38,579 nt of DNA from K189A clade bacterium (GTDB lineage Bacteria > Pseudomonadota > Gammaproteobacteria > Pseudomonadales > Azotimanducaceae). Under the pieces are notes generated by a model. That model searched no databases. It worked only from the letters and a program-made list of their open reading frames with translations, and had not been told where the DNA came from. The stretch spans positions 1 to 38,579 of the forward strand of contig JABBAY010000034.1 of the NCBI GenBank assembly GCA_018607725.1, read 5' to 3'. Made by a program: the position numbers and the translations under genes. Positions 8,671-17,270 of the stretch are shown here, piece by piece; position 1 is the first letter of the stretch, and each line of letters starts with the position of its first letter.

Positions 8671-9468
8671 TTAGTCCTGACTGCTAGGGAGCGATGTCGG
8701 CGTCTCGACTCGAGCTGACAGGTAGTTGGCACACTGAATATATTCAGCGCCAGTAATGGTCTCTGGGCGTTGTCCTGGTGAGATCCCCAAGGCCAGCATT
8801 TCTGATTCCGTGAGGTACTTCTTCAGGGCATTCCGCACGGTCTTGCGGCGTTGGCTAAAGGCCTGGATCAACAGCGTTTGAAACAACCCGCGATCAGTCA
8901 ACGGGACCTGCTGCTGATGGGGTATTAATTGCAATATGGCCGAGGTCACTTTGGGTGCAGGTGTGAAGGATTCGGGATGGACATCGAAGAGTTTTTCGGC
9001 CTCGCAAAAGTACTGGCTCATAATAGAAAGCCGACCATAGTCACGAGTTGAGGCGCTAGCAGCCATTCGTACGACGACTTCCAGCTGAAGCATGAAATAC
9101 ATATCTTCAATCATGTCCACGTGCTCAAACAGACGAAACAGTAATGGCGTTGAAATATTGTACGGCAGGTTGCCCACCACGCGCAGGGGCTTGTCGCCAC
9201 GGATACTATTGAAATCAAATTTCAGGATGTCGGCTTCAATGACATTCAGGCCGGGATAGCGCAGGCGTAATTCTGCTGCCAAGTCGCGGTCAATCTCGAC
9301 CACGTCAAGCTGACAGCCAGACGCCATTAGCCCGCGGGTGAGTGCTCCATGACCGGGGCCAATTTCGAGAATATGGTCACCCGGGCGCGGATCGATCGCA
9401 TCGATGATCCGTTGAATGACGAGCTGGTCGTGGAGAAAATTTTGGCCAAAACGTTTTCTAGCACGCAT
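8671..9468 (-). CDS. rsmA: 16S rRNA dimethyladenosine transferase (KsgA)
   Basis: RsmA dimethylates the two adjacent adenosines in the helix-45 loop of 16S rRNA late in small-subunit assembly. The 265-residue product starts MRARKRFGQNFLHD, the family hallmark, with the SAM loop EIGPGHG at residues 35-41 and catalytic NLPYNIS at 100-106. The helical RNA-binding tail carries the segment AFSQRRKTVRNALK. The start is ATG at 9468, preceded by GAGGAG five nt away, a near-ideal Shine-Dalgarno. A TTG five codons upstream is rejected for that reason. It follows the pdxA stop by 2 nt and precedes apaH, so it is in one operon with both. Confidence 0.97.
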   Translation of the reverse strand: MRARKRFGQNFLHDQLVIQRIIDAIDPRPGDHILEIGPGHGALTRGLMASGCQLDVVEIDRDLAAELRLRYPGLNVIEADILKFDFNSIRGDKPLRVVGNLPYNISTPLLFRLFEHVDMIEDMYFMLQLEVVVRMAASASTRDYGRLSIMSQYFCEAEKLFDVHPESFTPAPKVTSAILQLIPHQQQVPLTDRGLFQTLLIQAFSQRRKTVRNALKKYLTESEMLALGISPGQRPETITGAEYIQCANYLSARVETPTSLPSSQD

Positions 9469-9470
9469 TT

Positions 9471-10502
9471 TCACTCCTCGCAACTGGCTGGAAGTGCCAT
9501 CTCGGCTGCATAACGTATGGCTGTGATCAGACTCGCCGGGTCCGCCTTGCCAGATCCGGCAAGATCAAGGGCGGTGCCATGATCGACTGAAGTGCGAATA
9601 ATAGGCAAACCTAAGGTGATATTAACGGCATCACCGAAGCCTTTATGTTTTAACACAGGTAATCCTTGATCGTGGTACATGGCTAGCACCGCGTCAAATT
9701 TGCTGAGCATGGCTGGTGTGAATGCGGTATCTGCAGGCGTAGGGCCGGTGAGGTTAAGGCCTTGTTGCTGCAGAGCCTGGATCGTGGGAATGATGACGTC
9801 GATCTCCTCGGTGCCCAGGTGGCCGCCTTCTCCCGCATGGGGATTGAGACCGCACACTAGAATTCTAGGTGTTGGCAAGTGAAAGCGTTGGCGTAGTTCC
9901 GAATCCAGAATGATCAACGTTCTGGTCAGCTCCGTTATATTGATCGCATCTGCCACGGCGCGCAGGGGTAAGTGAGTTGTGGCTAGCGCGACCCGCAAAC
10001 CTGTGGTCGCGAGCATCATCACAACTTGAGGCACACCCAGGCGCTGGGCGAGCCACTCGGTATGGCCGGTGAAGGCAATACCTGCGTCATTGATGACGGC
10101 TTTATTGATGGGACCCGTCACCATACCCTGGCAGATTCCGGTTTCGCATAAGCCAACGGCCGTTTCGAGGGTCGCCAGTACATAAGGCGAGTTAGCGATG
10201 TTCATCTGTCCGGGTATCGCCTGATGGGCCAGCGGGACAGGGACGATGTTGAGCTCGGTACTGGAAACAGTGCGGGTTTCAAGCCAGTTATTGATGCCGA
10301 TATTGAGACCGAGGGCGATCCCTCGTTGGCGCATTAACTCGGGATCAGCCACCACGAGTAGCGCTGCCGGCAGGCTTTTACCAAGGCTGGCGAGAATAAT
10401 GTCCGGGCCAATACCCGCTGGCTCGCCGGGCGTGACGACCAGCAGAGGTGGGCGAGTAGGTGGCTGATTGATGGCTGTTTTCTCCATGAAGGCGGTAGTC
10501 AT
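9471..10502 (-). CDS. pdxA: 4-hydroxythreonine-4-phosphate dehydrogenase
   Basis: PdxA oxidises 4-phosphohydroxy-L-threonine with NAD(P) in the DXP-dependent pyridoxal phosphate pathway. The 343-residue product shows TPGEPAGIGPDI near the N-terminus, the segment GPINKAVI, and the metal-ligand histidines in FTGHTEWLA, LNPHAGEGG and MYHDQGLPVLK. Length is slightly above the usual 329-335 because of about ten extra N-terminal residues; a second ATG at 10487 would shorten it by five. Neither start has an ideal ribosome site (GGGGA is only three nt from the first), so the start is not certain. It sits between surA and rsmA, as in E. coli and pseudomonads. Confidence 0.95.
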   Translation of the reverse strand: MTTAFMEKTAINQPPTRPPLLVVTPGEPAGIGPDIILASLGKSLPAALLVVADPELMRQRGIALGLNIGINNWLETRTVSSTELNIVPVPLAHQAIPGQMNIANSPYVLATLETAVGLCETGICQGMVTGPINKAVINDAGIAFTGHTEWLAQRLGVPQVVMMLATTGLRVALATTHLPLRAVADAINITELTRTLIILDSELRQRFHLPTPRILVCGLNPHAGEGGHLGTEEIDVIIPTIQALQQQGLNLTGPTPADTAFTPAMLSKFDAVLAMYHDQGLPVLKHKGFGDAVNITLGLPIIRTSVDHGTALDLAGSGKADPASLITAIRYAAEMALPASCEE

Positions 10503-10540
10503 TATTCCCCAAGCCGTCCGGCACCTGAATCAAGAGTTGG

Positions 10541-10600
10541 AGGCCAGAATCCAGGATTGTTAAGACGCTTGCTGCCGTTGGGCTTATGTTGTTCTGGCCT
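10541..10600. repeat. 9-bp inverted repeat in the surA-pdxA spacer
   Basis: AGGCCAGAA (10541-10549) and TTCTGGCCT (10592-10600) are perfect inverted copies separated by 42 nt. They fill most of the 122-nt spacer between surA and pdxA, the only sizeable gap in this operon. In the transcript they could fold into a long-armed hairpin and affect readthrough or mRNA stability. No T-run follows on the transcribed strand. Confidence 0.6.
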
Positions 10601-10624
10601 GCCTTGCGTTAATGTCAGTGCGCC

Positions 10625-11908
10625 TTAGATGCGAATTTCAACAAATGCATCATCGCGAATTTCGCGGATCCAATTTTGCAGCTCTTCATCGAATCGCTGG
10701 TTACGTAAGTAATTTTCAGCCTGACCCATGCGGAAGCGGTCGCTGAAATCTTCGATGCGGCGGCCGGTGACTTCCAGAAAATGATAGCCGTGCTGACTTT
10801 TGAAAACCGGGCTTAGAGCGTCTAATTCACTGCTCTGCAGTAGCGCCTCAAATGCCGGCACATAAGTGCCGGCTCGCGCCCAACCTAGGTCGCCACCACT
10901 CAGGGCTGAACCTGGATCATCTGAATATAGTTTGGCGATCTCGTCGAAGGCGCGACCATTAGCGACTTCTTCGCGCAGGCTCTCAGCCATCTCTAGTGCT
11001 TCTTCGTCAGTCCGAATCTCAGAAGGCTGGATCAACACATGGCGAACTTGGCTTTGCGCAATCTGGCCTTCGGCCTGGGCGCCGCGGGTCTCGAGCAATT
11101 TAATCAGGTGGAAACCGCTGCCACTTTGAATGGGTCCACGAACGTCGCCAGCGACCATTGTCTTGGCCGTATCAGCAAACATACTCGGCAACTGGGCGAT
11201 CTTACGCCAGCCGAGATCACCGCCGCTCAGGGCATTTTGCCCCGCGGAATGACCGACCGCCAGAGCACTGAAGTCAGCACCTTCAGCAAGTTGCTTAAGT
11301 AAATCCTCGGCGTCTGTTTGGATCTCGGCGATTTGGGTCGCCGATGCATCCTCTGGCAACGGGATCAGAATATGGGCGATGCGATATTCGTCAGCGGTCA
11401 TCACTGCGCCGAGTTCAGAGGCCAGAAAATTTTTGATCTCTTGTTCTGAGATTTCGATGCGGTTGCGCATCATGCCTTGCTGAACCCGGGCTATCATCAT
11501 CTCGCGCTCGATCTGGCGGCGCATGCTCGCATAGCTGATACCGTCTTTCTCGATCGCAGCGCGAAATTGCGCCACGCTCATTTTGTTTTGTTCAGCGACC
11601 CCCTGCAGAGCTTCATTGATTTCTTCATCACTGATTCTGACGCCGGCGCGGTCCGCCATCTGCAATTGTAGGCTTTCGACGATCAGGCGCTCAACGATTT
11701 GCTGGCGTAAAATATCATCAGGCGGCAGTTGGCTGGCGTCAGTTATCTGCGCCTTCAATGTATCGATGCGTTCCTGCATCTCGGACTGAAGGATGACGTC
11801 TTCGTCGACCACGGCGACGATACTGTCCATGATCACGAGGTTTGCACTGACCTGCAGTGAGGCGGCGAGGAGGATCCCTGCCAGCATTGTCTGAATCAAT
11901 GTTCTCAT
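10625..11908 (-). CDS. surA: Periplasmic chaperone and peptidyl-prolyl isomerase SurA
   Basis: SurA escorts unfolded outer-membrane proteins, including LptD, through the periplasm to the BAM complex. The 427-residue product has a signal peptide ending near residue 22 (Val-Ser-Ala), then the N-terminal chaperone domain with VAVVDEDVILQSE. Two parvulin (PpiC) domains lie at roughly residues 175-275 and 285-380, each with the repeated signature SGGDLGW, followed by a C-terminal helix. Family length is about 430. It starts only 7 nt after the lptD stop, so the substrate and its chaperone are coexpressed. Confidence 0.97.
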   Translation of the reverse strand: MRTLIQTMLAGILLAASLQVSANLVIMDSIVAVVDEDVILQSEMQERIDTLKAQITDASQLPPDDILRQQIVERLIVESLQLQMADRAGVRISDEEINEALQGVAEQNKMSVAQFRAAIEKDGISYASMRRQIEREMMIARVQQGMMRNRIEISEQEIKNFLASELGAVMTADEYRIAHILIPLPEDASATQIAEIQTDAEDLLKQLAEGADFSALAVGHSAGQNALSGGDLGWRKIAQLPSMFADTAKTMVAGDVRGPIQSGSGFHLIKLLETRGAQAEGQIAQSQVRHVLIQPSEIRTDEEALEMAESLREEVANGRAFDEIAKLYSDDPGSALSGGDLGWARAGTYVPAFEALLQSSELDALSPVFKSQHGYHFLEVTGRRIEDFSDRFRMGQAENYLRNQRFDEELQNWIREIRDDAFVEIRI

Positions 11909-11915
11909 AATAGCG

Positions 11916-14396
11916 CTAGTGTCCTATTTGGTCTTCTCTGGATCGATATCCCTGAATGGTATCGTTCAACAACGAATCGAGGCGCCGCCCCAGGGTTGCC
12001 AGGCCCTTGAGCTGAACTTCAAAAAATACGCCGTTATCCATGGTTGCGTACAGTGTATCAATTGTAGCGAACTCCGTCGCGCTAGATGGATCATTGATCA
12101 AAGGCAGCACATAACGCGTGGGCCTAATGAAGCGGCGAAATATCAAGCGCGATTTCCAGCAACAATCGTTGTACTCAATGCCAAGCAGAGTCTCCAATGT
12201 TTGACTCCTGTCCAGGTCAAAGTTCCATGCGCCGATAGCACTCCATTGATTGGTGACCGGCCAGATCATGGAGACGTTGGCCTCTTCTTGTGCCAGTCCA
12301 GGTCGTGTCTCGATATCTGGGTTGGTATAGATGTAACCCAAATTAACAATTTTGCGAGATTCCTTGGCATAGTTGAGGGACAGTTGGCGGCGATGGGTCT
12401 GGTGCGAACGCGGGTCCCACTGGAACGCACCGCGGAGACGTAAGTCGGCGTTCAAGTTCAGTACCGCTTCGGTAAATAGGGGTGATCGCGCGGCGGTATA
12501 CGCATCGAGGCTGCTGGGGTAGAGCACGACCTGGCGATCTTTAAAGTGCTGAATTTGACCGATACTCGCGGCCAATAGCTGCCGGCCGTTACGGGGGTTC
12601 AAGAGCCGGGTGGTGAGGCCAAGACTCAGTTGATTTGCGTCTGCGGTGCGGTCACCGCCGGTAAACCGATTGGTGCGAAATAGCTGGGCGTACCCGGGAG
12701 TGAGGGTGCTGACATCAAATAGGGGTAATGCCTGTTGGTCTTCCTCACCGGTATAAAGGTAAAACATTCTGGGCTCGAGCGTCTGGTCTAGTGCAGTGCT
12801 GCCAAGTTTGATGGGACGAGTGAACACCAGTCCTGCGTCTAAATAAAATGTTTGAGTGGTCAATCCCGGGCGCTGATCCAGGCCCGCCTGGGTGTTGTCC
12901 AGGCGATATTGGCGATGGGTCAGTTTCACTCCGGGTGTGACGAAGCCCCAACGCTGTCGATAGGGGTAGGAAAGCTCCAGCGCCGCGGTCGCCCGCTCAC
13001 CAGTGATGCGCCGTAAATCCTTTGGGTCGTTTGGGTCAACGGTAAGCGGCCTGTCGGATTTATCAAAGCGGGCATATTCGAGTCGTGACGCTAGCTGCCA
13101 GCGACCCGATCGAGCGCTATGTTCGAGGGCCAGCATGGGCAATACGGCATATTGTTGCGGATCAAAAAGATCGAGGTTCTGAAAATCTCTGACGGTCACG
13201 CTTGCCAGCCAGTCCTTGCCGCGGTAAAGAGTCTGAGCGAGTTGGTCTAGGCCAGGCGAGCGTCTGTTCGCTTGACTCATATCGAAGGGCGTCATAAATG
13301 GCTGGCTGGATGCGGCGCCGATATTGGCGCCAATATCATTGAGATAATCGATATCCGAGACGGCGCTATAGTTGACTGCGGTCTGCCAGCGACTGTCTTG
13401 CCCGCCCTGGTGCCGCAGGTCAATGTACCAGCGGTTTCTGGCCTCAAACTCGGTACCCGTGGGCTGGGCTTGTAGGGTGCGCTGGTCGAAAATGTCATCG
13501 CGGTTGATGTAACCGGCATTGATCTCGTTTCGAGTCCCTGGTGTCAGATATCGAAACTGGCCATCATGAATCAGGCCGCGCCGAGACAGACTGCGAAGTT
13601 GGTAGGTCGCGTCGCGATTTGGCGCGAGGTTAAAGTAGTAAGGTATGTTGATATCAGTACCGTCGATACCACCGGAGCCGATATTGGCGAGCAGAAAGCC
13701 TGACTGACGCGCATCGTTGATGGGAAACCTGAGCCAAGGCAGGTACATCACCGGAACATCTTTGACGGAGAGCGTGACATCTTTGGCAACACCGAAGCCT
13801 GCCTGGGTGTCGAGTACAAAATTTTGACCACTGATAGACCAGGTATTGCTGTCGGGCTCACAGCGGGTCAGTGTGCCGTCTGCAATAGTCACAATCTGGT
13901 CTGAATCCTGCCGCAGTTGGCCTGCGGAACCGCGCAGATTAGCTCGGTGCAGCAAAAAGGTCGCATCTTCGACCTGCCCCGTGTTATCAAACAAGTTGGA
14001 GGTCGCGTGTGCACCGGTCATCAGAAATCCCGGTCGGCGGATGATGAGTGGTCCATCAATAGTGGCAAGCTTCGATGCGTCATCGATGCTGACGAAAGGC
14101 GCTGTAATTAGTGAAGTGCCCCGAGTTATTTCCACCGCGCCTTTGAGCGTGCTGGATTGCTCGAACAGATGAACCGCAGATTCTGCCGAAGCGTTGATCT
14201 GAGTGTCCTGCGGATCACCGCTGCGGGGTGGTTCCAGGTAGGCTCCGGTACAAAATGGCGGGAGTCGAGCCGCTTGTTCGGCGGGCAGCTTGTCGGCAGC
14301 CACCCAGTCGAGTTGAGCCGCTGATAAAGGGGGTTCGGCGGCCAAACTGCTCATTGGCATCAAGGCAACGGTCAACGCCAACAGGGTTGACCACAA
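11916..14396 (-). CDS. lptD: LPS-assembly outer-membrane protein LptD
   Basis: LptD is the outer-membrane barrel that, with LptE, inserts lipopolysaccharide into the outer leaflet. The protein has the N-terminal OstA/LptA-like beta-jellyroll and a large C-terminal barrel. Exactly four cysteines are present at the diagnostic places, Cys49, Cys179 and the pair Cys745-Cys746, matching the two interlocked disulfides of E. coli LptD. The start is doubtful. The only near-cognate codon before the hydrophobic signal segment is TTG at 14396, without a Shine-Dalgarno and without the usual basic residues. Upstream the same frame stays open to a stop at 14496-14498 without ATG or GTG. The C-terminal end (Ile-Gly-His) lacks a terminal Phe/Trp. 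Function is certain; the N-terminus is not. Confidence 0.93.
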   Translation of the reverse strand: MWSTLLALTVALMPMSSLAAEPPLSAAQLDWVAADKLPAEQAARLPPFCTGAYLEPPRSGDPQDTQINASAESAVHLFEQSSTLKGAVEITRGTSLITAPFVSIDDASKLATIDGPLIIRRPGFLMTGAHATSNLFDNTGQVEDATFLLHRANLRGSAGQLRQDSDQIVTIADGTLTRCEPDSNTWSISGQNFVLDTQAGFGVAKDVTLSVKDVPVMYLPWLRFPINDARQSGFLLANIGSGGIDGTDINIPYYFNLAPNRDATYQLRSLSRRGLIHDGQFRYLTPGTRNEINAGYINRDDIFDQRTLQAQPTGTEFEARNRWYIDLRHQGGQDSRWQTAVNYSAVSDIDYLNDIGANIGAASSQPFMTPFDMSQANRRSPGLDQLAQTLYRGKDWLASVTVRDFQNLDLFDPQQYAVLPMLALEHSARSGRWQLASRLEYARFDKSDRPLTVDPNDPKDLRRITGERATAALELSYPYRQRWGFVTPGVKLTHRQYRLDNTQAGLDQRPGLTTQTFYLDAGLVFTRPIKLGSTALDQTLEPRMFYLYTGEEDQQALPLFDVSTLTPGYAQLFRTNRFTGGDRTADANQLSLGLTTRLLNPRNGRQLLAASIGQIQHFKDRQVVLYPSSLDAYTAARSPLFTEAVLNLNADLRLRGAFQWDPRSHQTHRRQLSLNYAKESRKIVNLGYIYTNPDIETRPGLAQEEANVSMIWPVTNQWSAIGAWNFDLDRSQTLETLLGIEYNDCCWKSRLIFRRFIRPTRYVLPLINDPSSATEFATIDTLYATMDNGVFFEVQLKGLATLGRRLDSLLNDTIQGYRSREDQIGH

Positions 14397-14541
14397 GGCC
14401 GTTGCGCGCGCCGTGGTGGTGATTGATGCAGTGATAAGGAGTGGCCTTGGGTAAAGTGGATGGTGGATAATAAAACATTCAATGTGAGAGTTCAGTTAAA
14501 TTGTCAAAGTCGATGTACTATCTGTTGCACCAGGTGACGCT

Positions 14542-15612
14542 ATGAACGAGATGAGTTCAACCCCACAAACACTGGCGAGTGAGCGGCAAGCTGCGTTGGC
14601 TGCCTGGGCGCTGGCGTCCTTGCAACTGGCCGATATCCCTGATCATCAGCATTATCGCTTGGCGGCGGCCTCCGACGATGCCAGTTTTCGCCGTTACTTT
14701 CGAGCGACCCACCTGACCCGCACCACCGACAGTTATATCTTTGTCGATGCGCCACCGGAGAAGGAGGACAGCGGGCCGTTTGTGCAGGTTCAGGCGATGC
14801 TGGCGAGGGCCGGGCTTGCGGTGCCGCGAGTTTATCGGGCGGACCTGGTGCAGGGTTTTATGATGCTCGCTGACTTCGGCGATATTCTGTATCTCGACAT
14901 GCTCGCTGAAAACCAGGCAGCCCAGATTGAAACGAACTATCAGGCAGCCTTCCAAGGCATTCGGCAGATGCAGGCCATTCCCGTAGCGAAGCACTTGCCG
15001 GCTTACGATGAAGCTAAGCTGCGAACTGAAATGGCGCTGTTTACCGATTGGTTCCTGGCTCAGCAGTTGGGTCTGGTGATCGAGCCGCGTGAGCAAGCCC
15101 TGCTTCAGCGGCTATTCGACACGCTGGTCACCACGGCCCTGGATCAACCTCAAGTGTTTGTCCATCGTGATTATCACTCCCGTAATCTGATGGTTATCGC
15201 CGGCGAGCAACCGGGCATTATCGACTTTCAGGATGCGGTCAGGGGTCCCTTGACCTATGATTTAGTGTCTTTGCTGAAAGATTGTTATCACCGATTTCCT
15301 CGGCCACAGGTAGTGAACTGGGTGAATGAAACCCATCAGCAATGGTTGCAGAGCGCCCCTGCAAGTCCTGTGGATGCGGCTGAATTCCTGCGCTGGTTTG
15401 ATCTCATGGGCATGCAGCGGCACCTGAAATGTGCAGGTATTTTTTCGCGGCTGAATTTGCGCGACGGTAAGCGCCGTTATTTGCATGATATCCCATTGGT
15501 CATGGCCTACATCGTTGAGGTTTGCGACCTCTATCCTGAGCTCTCAGAGATTGGCGATTGGCTTTCTGAGCGGGTATTACCCCGGCTAGGTGCCCTTGAG
15601 AGTGGCAAATGA
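14542..15612 (+). CDS. amgK: N-acetylmuramate/N-acetylglucosamine anomeric kinase AmgK
   Basis: AmgK phosphorylates the anomeric carbon of MurNAc and GlcNAc released during cell-wall turnover and so feeds MurU. The 356-residue product belongs to the aminoglycoside/choline kinase fold. The catalytic loop is HRDYHSRNLM, with His208 and Asp210, followed by IIDFQDAVRGP with metal-binding Asp228. AGGTGA lies just before ATG 14542. The last 4 nt overlap murU. Position divergent from lptD-surA with murU behind it is the arrangement known from Pseudomonas putida, where the two enzymes bypass de novo UDP-MurNAc synthesis. The assignment rests on context plus motifs; a generic phosphotransferase is the alternative. 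Confidence 0.9.
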   Translation: MNEMSSTPQTLASERQAALAAWALASLQLADIPDHQHYRLAAASDDASFRRYFRATHLTRTTDSYIFVDAPPEKEDSGPFVQVQAMLARAGLAVPRVYRADLVQGFMMLADFGDILYLDMLAENQAAQIETNYQAAFQGIRQMQAIPVAKHLPAYDEAKLRTEMALFTDWFLAQQLGLVIEPREQALLQRLFDTLVTTALDQPQVFVHRDYHSRNLMVIAGEQPGIIDFQDAVRGPLTYDLVSLLKDCYHRFPRPQVVNWVNETHQQWLQSAPASPVDAAEFLRWFDLMGMQRHLKCAGIFSRLNLRDGKRRYLHDIPLVMAYIVEVCDLYPELSEIGDWLSERVLPRLGALESGK

Positions 15613-16271
15613 AGGCGATGATTCTGGCTGCCGGAGAGGGCCGGCGCATGTTGCCGTTGACGGCACATATGCCCAAACCCTTGCTGAAAGTGCATGACAA
15701 AGCGCTGATTGAATGGCATCTCGAGGGCTTGGCGCGTGCCGGTTTTTCTGAGGTCGTGATCAATTTGCACTACCAAGGAGACAAAATTCGGCACTACTTA
15801 GGCGACGGCAGCGCCTTCGGATTACACATTACCTACTCGGTCGAGACCATTTTGCTGGAAACCGCCGGTGGAATTCATCATGCCCTTGGGCTTTTGGCTA
15901 ATGCGGCGGACGAACCCTTTGCGGTCGTGAATGGTGATATCTATACCGATTTTGATTTCTCGTTGCTACCGACGCATCTCGATGGGCGAGTGGCGACACT
16001 CGTGATGGTGGATAATCCGCCTCATCATCCATTGGGAGACTTCAGCCTGACGGCCGCCGGTCAGCTCGGCACTGGGCCCCAGCGTTTGACCTATTCGGGG
16101 ATCGGTGTCTATTCGCCGGCATTATTTCGCGGTTTGCGCGACGGCCCCGTGATGCTCCGTGAACTGTTTGCGACGGCGATAGAGGCTGACCTGCTGGGCG
16201 GTCAATATTACGCTGGTAGTTGGACCGACGTGGGAACTCCGGCACGGTTGGCGGCATTGAATGCAAGCTAG
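15609..16271 (+). CDS. murU: N-acetylmuramate-1-phosphate uridylyltransferase MurU
   Basis: MurU converts MurNAc-1-phosphate and UTP to UDP-MurNAc, completing the recycling shortcut that avoids MurA, the fosfomycin target. The 220-residue product is a compact nucleotidyltransferase. It has the N-terminal signature MILAAGEGRRMLPLT, then MPKPLLKV, the segment ETAGGIHHAL, the metal-binding segment VVNGDIYTDFDF and the late segment YAGSWTDVGTPARL. Length fits the family (about 220-225). The ATG overlaps the amgK stop as ATGA, so the two are translationally coupled. Related sugar-1-phosphate nucleotidylyltransferases look similar, but the amgK pairing makes MurU the best name. Confidence 0.92.
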   Translation: MKAMILAAGEGRRMLPLTAHMPKPLLKVHDKALIEWHLEGLARAGFSEVVINLHYQGDKIRHYLGDGSAFGLHITYSVETILLETAGGIHHALGLLANAADEPFAVVNGDIYTDFDFSLLPTHLDGRVATLVMVDNPPHHPLGDFSLTAAGQLGTGPQRLTYSGIGVYSPALFRGLRDGPVMLRELFATAIEADLLGGQYYAGSWTDVGTPARLAALNAS

Positions 16272-16340
16272 GAAGTGCCTCGGGGATTAAGAATCTGACT
16301 TTCAGCCACGGAACACGGTAGAATGGCGGGACATTTTTTA

Positions 16341-17030
16341 ATGGGATTGCATGTTTTGGAACCTTTGATAGCCCCTTCGATTTTGTCGGCAGATTTCGCC
16401 CGTTTGGGTCAGGAAGTAGATGCGGTACTCGCAGCTGGTGCTGACATCGTGCATTTTGATGTGATGGACAACCACTATGTGCCGAATCTCACCATCGGCC
16501 CCATGGTCTGTAAGGCATTACGTCGTTATGGCGTGACTGCGCCGATCGACGTTCACCTGATGGTGAAGCCTGTGGACAGGCTAATCGGTGACTTTATCGA
16601 GGCCGGTGCCAGTTACATTACATTCCATCCGGAAGCCAGTGAGCATATCGACAGGTCTTTGGAACTTATTCGTGCCGGTGGCTGCCAATGTGGGTTGGTC
16701 TTCAATCCAACGACGTCGTTACAGTATCTCGATTACGTGATGGATAAGATTGACATGGTGCTGATCATGTCAATAAACCCCGGTTTCGGTGGTCAAAGTT
16801 TTATACCCTCGACCTACGCGAAGCTAGCCCAGGCCCGAAAAATGATTGATGCCAGCGGCCGTGATATTCGTTTGGAGATCGACGGTGGCGTTAAAATCGA
16901 TAATATCGGCAAGATCAAAGAAGCCGGTGCCGACACGTTTGTAGCGGGCTCTGCGATCTTTGGCGCGGCGGATTATGCGGCAACCATAGCGGCTATGAAG
17001 CACGAAATTAACGGGGCAGCGCGATCTTGA
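16341..17030 (+). CDS. rpe: Ribulose-phosphate 3-epimerase
   Basis: Rpe interconverts ribulose-5-phosphate and xylulose-5-phosphate in the pentose phosphate pathway. The product is a TIM barrel nearly identical in motifs to the E. coli enzyme: [63 protein letters not shown]-like [12 protein letters not shown], and the phosphate site [12 protein letters not shown] with FVAGSAIF. I prefer ATG 16341 (229 residues, GGGA nine nt upstream). An in-frame ATG at 16323 would add six residues and has a weaker ribosome site. In pseudomonads gph and then trpE follow; here gph is absent and trpE follows after 240 nt. Confidence 0.95.
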   Translation: MGLHVLEPLIAPSILSADFARLGQEVDAVLAAGADIVHFDVMDNHYVPNLTIGPMVCKALRRYGVTAPIDVHLMVKPVDRLIGDFIEAGASYITFHPEASEHIDRSLELIRAGGCQCGLVFNPTTSLQYLDYVMDKIDMVLIMSINPGFGGQSFIPSTYAKLAQARKMIDASGRDIRLEIDGGVKIDNIGKIKEAGADTFVAGSAIFGAADYAATIAAMKHEINGAARS

Positions 17031-17158
17031 TTCAGGTCCTGTCGTCATTTAAGCTGCCGGTTCCTTGTTCGGATTCAGCCCCTTTGTGTGGGTTGTGCAC
17101 AGCTCATGATTAATCCAGACCACATAACGCTAGATCCCCGCACTCCTTCGTCTTGGCG

Positions 17159-17206
17159 ATGGTGATTCATCACCGTTGGAATGGCAGCTTGTTGGCTCGC
17201 AGTTAA
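17159..17206 (+). other. Possible short leader ORF before trpE
   Basis: ATG at 17159 opens a 15-codon frame, MVIHHRWNGSLLARS, ending 64 nt before trpE. It has one Trp codon only, no clear ribosome site, and no terminator hairpin with a T-run after it. The first bases also form the small hairpin GGTGA-TTCA-TCACC. Known trp leader peptides usually have tandem Trp codons, so attenuation is possible but weakly supported. Confidence 0.2.
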
Positions 17207-17210
17207 CAGC

Positions 17211-17241
17211 CGCTTGTCGAAGAGAATATCGCTTATCGAAG
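17211..17241. repeat. 12-bp direct repeat upstream of trpE
   Basis: CGCTTGTCGAAG (17211-17222) and CGCTTATCGAAG (17230-17241) are direct repeats differing at one base, with starts 19 nt apart, ending 29 nt before the trpE start codon. The spacing is close to two helical turns and could suit a regulator that binds side by side. No known operator consensus was recognised. Confidence 0.6.
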
Positions 17242-17270
17242 TTTGCTAATTGTTACTCTGGAGAAAAATC

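Noticed and set aside
14215-14478. 87-codon minus-strand frame upstream of and overlapping lptD
   Set aside because: No family features; kept only as a hint that lptD might be frameshifted, not as a gene.
17198-17212. TrpR operator before trpE
   Set aside because: GTTAAC with a few flanking bases is present, but the outer half-sites of the TrpR consensus are missing.
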